Below, in pieces: positions 1 through 5,713 of a DNA stretch of 9,338 nucleotides (position 1 is its first letter; every line of letters begins with the position of its first letter). Where the stretch lies: positions 1-9,338 of the forward strand of contig CAIVQI010000318.1 of the NCBI GenBank assembly GCA_903908015.1, read 5' to 3'. This DNA comes from an uncultured Bacteroidota bacterium (GTDB lineage Bacteria; Bacteroidota; Bacteroidia; UBA7662). The notes beneath the pieces were generated by a model. It saw only the letters and a program-made list of their open reading frames with translations, did no database searches and was not told the origin of the DNA. The translations under genes and the position numbers were made by a program.

Positions 1-60
1 GAGCGCTCCGGGCGCGACGAGTGCTCTGGGCGCGACGAGTGCTCTGGGCGCGACGAGTGC
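1..60 (-). repeat. 18-bp in-frame tandem repeat coding for ALVAPR
   Basis: Three consecutive 18-bp units lie at 43-60, 25-42 and 7-24. The first two are identical on the plus strand (tctgggcgcgacgagtgc) and the third differs by one base. The start of a fourth unit, also with one change, reaches the window edge at 1-6, so the array continues outside. On the coding (minus) strand the unit reads A-L-V-A-P-R, with one R-to-G change. The array sits at the C-terminal end of the pterin-4a-carbinolamine dehydratase, where the family normally stops. The near identity of units points to recent expansion. Confidence 0.93.
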
Positions 61-294
61 GTCCAGCGCAGCGGCCAACTGATGATCCCGAGCGGTCACT
101 ACACTGCCCGAATCGTGTGTTGTTAGGCGGACGATTATCCTGTTATATATGTTGGTCCACTCGGGGTGGTGGTCGAGCTCACTGATCACAGGGACTGCCT
201 GCTGCATAAATTTCATGGCTTCTTCAAAAGATTTGAAGGTGTATGTTTTATGCAGTGCATCTTCACATTCTACCCATTCGGTGGTCTTTGTCAT
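1..294 (-). CDS. pterin-4a-carbinolamine dehydratase (PCD/DCoH family), C-terminus cut by window edge
   Basis: The frame is open for 98 codons from the ATG at 294 to the window edge and reads as a PCD/DCoH protein. This family dehydrates 4a-hydroxytetrahydropterin in the cytosol during pterin cofactor recycling. Visible hallmarks are EWVE near the N-terminus, an FKSFEEAMKFM helix, the HHPEW active-site motif at residues 42-46, Tyr50, THD at 59-61 and the TARDHQLAAALD helix at about 67-78. Histidines 42, 43 and 60 and Asp70 match the usual catalytic spacing. The residue four before the first His is Ser, where Glu, Asp, Lys or His is usual, and a Glu follows it. The family normally ends just after the last helix, but here a hexapeptide repeat (ALVAPR) continues out of the window. 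The gene starts 50 bases after the metF stop, so it is probably cotranscribed with metH-metF. The family call is firm; the physiological role is not known from sequence. Confidence 0.9.
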   Translation of the reverse strand, partial: MTKTTEWVECEDALHKTYTFKSFEEAMKFMQQAVPVISELDHHPEWTNIYNRIIVRLTTHDSGSVVTARDHQLAAALDALVAPRALVAPRALVAPGAL

Positions 295-307
295 TTCTTG
301 TCGTTAG

Positions 308-334
308 GTGCTTCGTATTTCGATGCCGAAGCAC
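308..334 (-). other. intergenic hairpin between metF and the PCD gene
   Basis: Perfect 8-bp inverted repeat: arms GTGCTTCG and CGAAGCAC enclose an 11-base loop. It lies 13 bases upstream of the PCD start codon and 10 bases after the metF stop. Neither strand has a T-run after the stem, so it is not a canonical intrinsic terminator. It could be an mRNA stability or processing element that separates expression of metF from the last gene. The function is inferred from position only. Confidence 0.5.
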
Positions 335-344
335 GAATTTACAT

Positions 345-1298
345 TTAAAATATGGCCTCAGCGATGCGTTTGGTCGCGTCTGATTTGCCCATGGTGTAGA
401 AGTGGAGGACTGGCACTCCTGCTAATTTGAGTTCGCGACACTGCGTGATGGCCCATTCAATGCCGATCTCCCGTATGTGGCGGTCGTCGCTGGCCTTCCT
501 CACTGCATCGGTCAGGTCTTCGGGTAGGTCGAGGTGAAAAACCTTGGGGAGGGTCGATAAATGTTTGCGGGTGGCAAGAGGCTTAATGCCTGGTATGATC
601 GGGATTTCGATGCCCGCTTTGCGGCAATTCTCCACAAAGGCGAAATACATCCGGTTGTCGAAGAACATTTGGGTGGTGATGAAGTCGGCGCCTGCATCAA
701 CCTTTTTCTTTAGCCAGTCGAGGTCTGATTTGAGGTTGGGGGCGTCCTGGTGTTTTTCAGGATATCCGGCCACGCCCACGCAAAAAGAAGTGGGGTGCGG
801 ATCAACGAGGTCCTCATCGCGGTACCGCCCGCGATTCATGTTTTGTACTTGCTCAACCAATTCAAGCGAATTTCGATTACCCTCTGGATCGGGCTGGAAA
901 CTGGTTTCATGCTTGAGGTTATCGCCACGCAAGACAAGAACATTGTCGATGCCCAGGAAATTAAGATCGATCAGCGCATTTTCGGTTTCCTCACGCGAAA
1001 AACCCCCACAAATGAGGTGGGGCACGGCGTCCACTTTATAGCGGTTCATGATGGCGGCGCAAATGGCCACGGTGCCAGGACGCTTTCGGGTGGTAATCCG
1101 CCGGTAGGTACCGTCGCGCTGCAACTTCATTTCGGATTCCTCGCGGTGGTAGGTCACGTCGATAAAGGGAGGGTTAAATTCGAGCAAAGGATCGATGCCT
1201 TTATATATTTGGCTGATGTCTTGTCCCTTCAATGGTGGAAGTATTTCGAAGGAGAACAGGGTACCGGATGCGTTTTTAATGTGGTCGGTGATTTTCAC
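345..1298 (-). CDS. metF: 5,10-methylenetetrahydrofolate reductase
   Basis: MetF is a cytosolic FAD enzyme that reduces 5,10-methylene-THF to 5-methyl-THF, the methyl donor for MetH. The 317-residue length is normal for bacterial MetF, with no regulatory C-terminal domain. Visible family signatures are FSFEILPP at residues 15-22 (Glu18 matches the catalytic Glu28 of E. coli), FIDVTYHREE at about 45-54, AVPHLICGGF at 91-100, LVLRGD with Asp126 (matching E. coli Asp120, near the flavin), GVAGYPEKH, a DAGADFITTQMFFD block and the terminal GIEWA and GVPVLHFYTMGKS motifs. The start is GTG: an in-frame TAA lies five codons upstream, no ATG lies between, and the next residues KITDHIKNA match typical Bacteroidota N-termini. 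No strong Shine-Dalgarno is seen. It follows metH after 89 bases with no clear terminator or promoter, so it should share the metH SAM-riboswitch control. Confidence 0.97.
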   Translation of the reverse strand: MKITDHIKNASGTLFSFEILPPLKGQDISQIYKGIDPLLEFNPPFIDVTYHREESEMKLQRDGTYRRITTRKRPGTVAICAAIMNRYKVDAVPHLICGGFSREETENALIDLNFLGIDNVLVLRGDNLKHETSFQPDPEGNRNSLELVEQVQNMNRGRYRDEDLVDPHPTSFCVGVAGYPEKHQDAPNLKSDLDWLKKKVDAGADFITTQMFFDNRMYFAFVENCRKAGIEIPIIPGIKPLATRKHLSTLPKVFHLDLPEDLTDAVRKASDDRHIREIGIEWAITQCRELKLAGVPVLHFYTMGKSDATKRIAEAIF

Positions 1299-1387
1299 AG
1301 CTGCGGGGATTTATGGATGTTGATAGATATTGTGTTGCGTATGGTGGCTCTTGTATTTGATTGACGCAGTTGGCCTTTCTGTTTTGA

Positions 1388-4300
1388 TTAGATAGAATGG
1401 ATTAAGTTGGGGCCAAGCCATCGGCTGGCTTCCTCCAGGGTTATGCCACGTCGCTGGGCGTAGTCGAGCAGTTGATCCTGGTTGATTTTTCCCAGTCCGA
1501 AGTAGCGGGCCTCTGGATGGGCGAAGTAGTACCCGCTTACTGCCGAGGCAGGCCACATGGCCATCGACTCGGTAAGCTGGAGACCAATTCTGTTTTCCAC
1601 ATCGAGGACCTGCCAGAGGGTGCGCTTTTCGAGGTGATCCGGACAAGCGGGATAGCCAGGAGCGGGACGAATACCCCGGTACTGTTCGTCGATCAGCTGG
1701 CTGTTGCTGAGCGATTCGCTGGGTTCATAGCCCCAATAGCTTCGGCGTACTTGTTCGTGCAGCCACTCAGCCAGGGCCTCAGCCAATCGATCGGCCAGGG
1801 CTTTGAGCAAAATAGCGTTGTAATCATCGTTCGCGGCCTCATAGCTGCGCGCACGTTCATCAGTCCCGAATATTCCTACGGCAAATAGCCCCATATAATC
1901 TTCTCTTCCCGTTTTTCTCGGGGTGATAAAATCGGCCAGTGCGTAGTTGGGCAGGCCGTCCGCCTTTTTGTTCTGCTGCCTGAGGGTTAGTAAGGCCACT
2001 TCATGGTTGTTATTGTTGGTGTCAGCCCATGGTCCCCCCGTTTCCTCCTGCTGCGCTGTTTCCTGAGACCGCTTTTGCTCTTGTTTTTCTTCCGCCTCCA
2101 GAGACCGCTTTTGCTCTTGTGGCTCCTCCGCCTCCAGAGACCGCTTTTGCTCTTGTTTTTCTTCCGCCTCCAGAGACCGCTTTTGCTCTTGTGGCTCCTC
2201 CGCCCCCGCATCCCAAGATCTAGCGGTTTTCTCACCATCGAAGTCAGTCCGCTTGATGGAATCTTTGCTCCTATCAAATGTTACATCCTTCGCGTCCGGG
2301 TGATCCACCCGAATATAGATGTCGTCGCCCTCGGATGCGGCCGGGAATAGGCCAAATACCGCCCTGGCTTCGAGCCAATGCTCGCTTTGAATGCGCTGAA
2401 GCATGCGTAATGCGTCTTCGAACAGTCGGGTGGCGGCTTCGCCTACGAGTTTATCCTGCAGGAGGTCGGGATAGCGGCCGTGAAGTTCCCAAGCCTGGAA
2501 GAAGGGCGTCCAGTCGATGTATTGGGCGAGTTCGTTGAGGTCGACCTGCCTCAAGACATGAATGCCGGGCTGCACGGGCTTTGGGGGGTTATAGGCATGC
2601 CAGTCGAGTGCGAGGGCATTGGCCCGGGCTTGCCCCAGTTCGAGAAGGGTTTTGGCCTGAGCCCTGTTGAGGTAGCCCTCACGCAAGTGATCGTATTCGG
2701 ATTTGATGTCGGCCTGGTAGGTGTCGCGCTGCTCCGGGCTTAGTAGGGCGCTTACCACAGGCACCGATCGACTGGCATCGGTCACGTGCACAACGGTTCC
2801 GGAGTAGGCGGGGGCGATTTTGACGGCGGTGTGGGCCCTCGATGTAGTGGCCCCCCCAATGAGCAGTGGCTTACGAATGCCCAGGCGCTCCATCTCGGCG
2901 GCCACAAACACCATTTCGTCGAGCGACGGGGTGATCAGCCCCGATAAGCCAATGACATCGACCTGATGGGTCTCGGCGGCTTCCAGGATTTTATGGCAAG
3001 GCACCATCACGCCAAGGTCGATGACGTCGTAGTTGTTGCACTGCAGCACGACACCCACAATGTTCTTGCCTATATCGTGTACATCGCCCTTCACCGTGGC
3101 CATGAGTATGCGCCCTTTGGTGGTGCGTGCCGATTCCGGTTGGGACTGCTTCTCGGCTTCGAGGTAAGGCAACAAATAGGCGACGGCTTTTTTCATGACG
3201 CGTGCGCTCTTCACTACCTGTGGAAGAAACATCTTACCGGCCCCGAAGAGGTCACCCACGACATTCATGCCGTCCATCAAAGGACCTTCGATGAGCTGAA
3301 GGGGCCGATCGAATTGCTGGCGGGCTTCCTCGACATCCGCATCAATGTACTCATCGAGTCCTTTCACCAGGGCGTGTGTGAGCCGCTCTTTTACGGGCAG
3401 CTGCCTCCATCGCTCGTCACGGCCCTGGGCTTCGCGACCTCCTTCGCCTTTGTAGCGCCCAGCCAATTGAATCAGCCGTTCTGTGGCATCCGGCCTTCTG
3501 TTGAGGAGTACATCTTCTACGTGTTCGAGTAGTTCCGGTTCGATTTGCTCATAGACTTCGATCTGTCCGGCGTTCACTATCCCCATGTCCATGCCTGCGG
3601 CTATGGCGTGGAAGAGAAAGGCGGAATGCATGGCCTCCCGCACTTTGTCGTTGCCCCTGAAGCTGAAGCTGATGTTGCTCACGCCTCCACTCACTCGGGC
3701 TCCAGGGAGGTGATCTTTGATCCAACGGGTGGCGCGGATGAAGTCGACCGCATAATTGTTGTGTTCTTCGATTCCAGTGGCCACGGTGAGGATATTGGGG
3801 TCGAAAATGATGTCATCTGCGGGAAAGTTGACTTCCTTCGTGAGGATGTCGTAGGCCCGTTGGCAGATGGCAATCCTGCGTTCGAAGCTGTCGGCCTGAC
3901 CCTGTTCGTCGAATGCCATCACGATGACAGCGGCGCCATAGGCCCGCACCTGCGCTGCGTATTCACGGAATTTTTCCGCCCCTTCTTTGAGGGAAATGGA
4001 GTTCACAATGGCCTTGCCTTGCACACACTTGAGACCGGCTTCGATCACACTCCACTTGGAGGAGTCGATCATGATGGGAACGCGGGCGATGTCGGGTTCT
4101 GACGCAATGAGGTTGAGGTATCGCTCCATTGCGGCTTCGCTGTCGAGCATGCCCTCATCGAAGTTCACGTCGATGACTTGCGCACCGTTATCCACTTGTT
4201 GCCGGGCGACTTCCACGGCTTCTTCATAGCGTTCCTCGCGGATGAGACGGGCGAAGGCGCGGGATCCGGTGACGTTGGTCCGCTCGCCTACATTCATGAA

Positions 4301-5422
4301 ATTGGCTCCGGGATATAGGGTTACGGGCTCCAGTCCACTCAACCGAAGGGCTGATGGGGGCTGGGGCAGGGGCCGCGGGGGATGCAAGGCGGCTTCTGCC
4401 GCGATCGCCCGGATGTGTTCGGGTGAGGTGCCACAGCATCCACCGATGATGTTCACGAGTCCTTGTTGTAGAAATTGCCTGATGTGCTGGCGCATCTGTT
4501 CGGGGCTCTCGTCGTATTCACCAAAAGCATTGGGCAGTCCGGCGTTGGGATGGGCCGATAACCGAAAGCGTGAGGCTTTGGAAAGTGACTGCAGGTGGGG
4601 TTGCATCTGGGGTGCACCGAGGGCGCAATTCAGCCCTATGCTCAACAGGGGGAGATGCGATACTGAATAAAGAAAAGCCTCTACAGTTTGCCCACTGAGT
4701 GTTCGTCCGGAGTTGTCGGTAATGGTACCGCTTACCATAACGGGTAGGGGGGGGCGACCGGCGCGTCGAAAATGCCGTTCAATGGCATATAAGGCTGCTT
4801 TGGCATTGAGGGTATCGAAGATGGTCTCTACCAACAAGGCATCAACACCTCCTTCCTCAAGGGCGGCTACCTGTTCGCCGTAGGCTTCAACCAATTCGTC
4901 GAAGTGGATGCTCCGAAAGCCGGGGTTATTCACGTCCGGACTAATACTCGCGGTTTTGTTGGTGGGCCCTATGGCGCCAGCCACGAAACGAGGCTTGTGG
5001 GGTTCCCTTGCACTGAATTCGTCGGCCACCTTTCGGGCCAATCGAGCAGAAGCCAGATTGAGTTCGTAGCTCAGTTCCTCCATGCCATAATCTGCCATCG
5101 AAACGCGCTGCGCGTTGAATGTGTTGGTTTCCGCAATGTCGGCACCTGCCTCGAAATAGGCCCTGTGTATGTCCTCTATGATCTGGGGCTGAGTTAAGCT
5201 TAAAAGCTCATTATTGCCCTTCAGGTCACGGTGCCAATCAGCAAAACGTACGCCCCGGTAATCGGATTCACTCAGCTTATGCTGCTGAATCTGGGTGCCC
5301 ATAGCGCCATCCAAAACCAGAATACGCTGTTCCGCCGCTTGCGCCATGGCGTTCATCGCAATCTGCCCAGGGTTCGGGCCTGAACTTTCACCCGCCCCCT
5401 CCAAACTGTTGTTGTTATGCAT
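1388..5422 (-). CDS. metH: cobalamin-dependent methionine synthase with repeat insertion
   Basis: MetH transfers the methyl group of 5-methyl-THF through cobalamin to homocysteine, giving methionine and THF. All modules are in one 1344-residue chain. The homocysteine domain (about 33-345) has zinc ligands Cys266, Cys329 and Cys330 with the same spacing as E. coli 247/310/311. The pterin domain (about 372-640) has MNVGERTN. A helical cap ends in MNVVGDLFGAGKMFLPQVV. The B12 domain (about 770-920) has DVHDIG, with His782 matching cobalt ligand His759, and LIGGATTSRAHTAVKIAP. The AdoMet reactivation domain (about 930-1344) has RPAPGYPACPDH starting at Arg1252. Between His782 and Arg1252 there are 470 positions against 375 in E. 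coli (H759 to R1134), so about 95 residues are inserted, mainly a repeat-rich KEQ segment at about 1045-1145. The ATG at 5422 abuts the terminator U-run; Met23 (5356) or Met26 would give an N-terminus closer to homologues. Catalytic residues are intact, so the gene is expected to be functional. Confidence 0.97.
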   Translation of the reverse strand: MHNNNSLEGAGESSGPNPGQIAMNAMAQAAEQRILVLDGAMGTQIQQHKLSESDYRGVRFADWHRDLKGNNELLSLTQPQIIEDIHRAYFEAGADIAETNTFNAQRVSMADYGMEELSYELNLASARLARKVADEFSAREPHKPRFVAGAIGPTNKTASISPDVNNPGFRSIHFDELVEAYGEQVAALEEGGVDALLVETIFDTLNAKAALYAIERHFRRAGRPPLPVMVSGTITDNSGRTLSGQTVEAFLYSVSHLPLLSIGLNCALGAPQMQPHLQSLSKASRFRLSAHPNAGLPNAFGEYDESPEQMRQHIRQFLQQGLVNIIGGCCGTSPEHIRAIAAEAALHPPRPLPQPPSALRLSGLEPVTLYPGANFMNVGERTNVTGSRAFARLIREERYEEAVEVARQQVDNGAQVIDVNFDEGMLDSEAAMERYLNLIASEPDIARVPIMIDSSKWSVIEAGLKCVQGKAIVNSISLKEGAEKFREYAAQVRAYGAAVIVMAFDEQGQADSFERRIAICQRAYDILTKEVNFPADDIIFDPNILTVATGIEEHNNYAVDFIRATRWIKDHLPGARVSGGVSNISFSFRGNDKVREAMHSAFLFHAIAAGMDMGIVNAGQIEVYEQIEPELLEHVEDVLLNRRPDATERLIQLAGRYKGEGGREAQGRDERWRQLPVKERLTHALVKGLDEYIDADVEEARQQFDRPLQLIEGPLMDGMNVVGDLFGAGKMFLPQVVKSARVMKKAVAYLLPYLEAEKQSQPESARTTKGRILMATVKGDVHDIGKNIVGVVLQCNNYDVIDLGVMVPCHKILEAAETHQVDVIGLSGLITPSLDEMVFVAAEMERLGIRKPLLIGGATTSRAHTAVKIAPAYSGTVVHVTDASRSVPVVSALLSPEQRDTYQADIKSEYDHLREGYLNRAQAKTLLELGQARANALALDWHAYNPPKPVQPGIHVLRQVDLNELAQYIDWTPFFQAWELHGRYPDLLQDKLVGEAATRLFEDALRMLQRIQSEHWLEARAVFGLFPAASEGDDIYIRVDHPDAKDVTFDRSKDSIKRTDFDGEKTARSWDAGAEEPQEQKRSLEAEEKQEQKRSLEAEEPQEQKRSLEAEEKQEQKRSQETAQQEETGGPWADTNNNNHEVALLTLRQQNKKADGLPNYALADFITPRKTGREDYMGLFAVGIFGTDERARSYEAANDDYNAILLKALADRLAEALAEWLHEQVRRSYWGYEPSESLSNSQLIDEQYRGIRPAPGYPACPDHLEKRTLWQVLDVENRIGLQLTESMAMWPASAVSGYYFAHPEARYFGLGKINQDQLLDYAQRRGITLEEASRWLGPNLIHSI
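2065..2208 (-). repeat. four 36-bp tandem repeats (ABAB) inside metH
   Basis: Units occupy 2065-2100, 2101-2136, 2137-2172 and 2173-2208, each 36 bp, directly abutting and in frame. Units 1 and 3 are identical (type A). Unit 2 is type B, and unit 4 is type B apart from changes in its last bases. The pattern therefore implies a 36-bp duplication, divergence, then a 72-bp duplication. The 12-residue peptides are EEKQEQKRSLEA (A) and EEPQEQKRSLEA (B), with one end copy reading SQET. The segment covers MetH residues of about 1072-1120, in the AdoMet-binding domain between the GDDIYIR strand and the LRQQNKKADG helix. It is highly charged and likely helical or disordered. Confidence 0.97.
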
Positions 5423-5449
5423 AAAAAAAGCTAAACTTAGGTTTAGCTT
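5423..5449 (-). terminator. intrinsic terminator of the metH leader
   Basis: On the minus strand a 9-bp stem AAGCTAAAC / GTTTAGCTT with a four-base loop CTAA is followed by a T-run of seven or more bases that ends directly against the metH ATG at 5422. This is a standard Rho-independent terminator placed downstream of the SAM-I aptamer, so it is the likely OFF structure when SAM is bound. The arms are AT-rich apart from two G-C pairs, so it may be a moderate terminator, which suits a conditional switch. Confidence 0.85.
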
Positions 5450-5451
5450 AG

Positions 5452-5502
5452 CCCGAAGGATTCGGGACGACTCGCGTGGGCGACAGCACTTTTTCGCTGT
5501 CG
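5452..5502 (-). other. expression-platform hairpins between aptamer and terminator
   Basis: Two further stems lie between the riboswitch aptamer and the terminator. One is CGACAGC / GCTGTCG (5496-5502 with 5481-5487) with an eight-base loop. The other is CCCGAA / TTCGGG with a three-base loop (5452-5466). Neither is followed by a T-run. The GGGTTCG just after P1 (5501-5507) could instead pair with CGAATCC (5458-5464, one G-U), which would exclude the small CCCGAA stem. These are therefore plausible parts of the switching region, but which pairing forms with or without SAM cannot be settled by eye. Confidence 0.5.
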
Positions 5503-5506
5503 AACC

Positions 5507-5631
5507 CGCTCATCTCAGCCTCCAGTATTCATCGGAGGCTTCGGAATTGGCACCGGACCAGTATTGGAGTCACCCAATTTGCGGTTGCCAGGACATCATA
5601 GGGCCGTTCCCTCCGTCCTTCTGGATAAGCG
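5507..5631 (-). promoter_or_regulatory. SAM-I (S-box) riboswitch aptamer upstream of metH
   Basis: The minus strand carries the conserved S-box core. P1 is closed by CGCTTATC with GATGAGCG (8 bp, one G-U). P2 is formed by AGGAC and GTCCT around GGAGGGAACGGCCCTATGAT, followed by GGCAACC. A P3 arm leads into GGTGCCAATTCC, a hallmark S-box string. P4 is AGCCTCC / GGAGGCT with a ten-base loop. The 125-nt span is normal for the class. It binds S-adenosylmethionine, and with the downstream intrinsic terminator it should turn off metH, metF and the PCD gene when SAM is plentiful. The identification rests on the order and spacing of conserved blocks and is strong. Confidence 0.95.
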
Positions 5632-5634
5632 TTG

Positions 5635-5642
5635 CAAAAATA
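5635..5642 (-). promoter_or_regulatory. Bacteroidota-type -7 element for the metH operon
   Basis: The minus strand reads TATTTTTG, an exact match to the Bacteroidota -7 consensus TAnnTTTG. It lies three bases before the 5' strand of riboswitch P1, so transcription would begin at or next to the first paired base of the aptamer. No convincing TTG at the -33 position is seen: the nearest candidate, TTA in CCTTAATCC, is slightly too far. The surrounding sequence is T-rich, so a chance match is possible, but the position is exactly what the riboswitch requires. Confidence 0.6.
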
Positions 5643-5713
5643 CAAAAAAAACAAATACATAGGATTAAGGTCGTACGCTAAATAGAGATGGCTGCCGCAA
5701 TCCTCTGAATTCT

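Noticed and set aside
1..60. CRISPR array or intergenic satellite
   Set aside because: The 18-bp units abut without spacers and continue the reading frame of the PCD gene, so this is a coding tandem repeat.
544..1364. Plus-strand ORFs of 165 and 204 residues opposite metF
   Set aside because: They lie antisense to a well-supported metF and have no recognisable domains.
2003..2350. Long plus-strand frames rich in Leu, Phe and Pro across the metH repeat
   Set aside because: They are shadows: a repeat with unit length divisible by three keeps all frames open. The minus-strand MetH frame explains the region completely.
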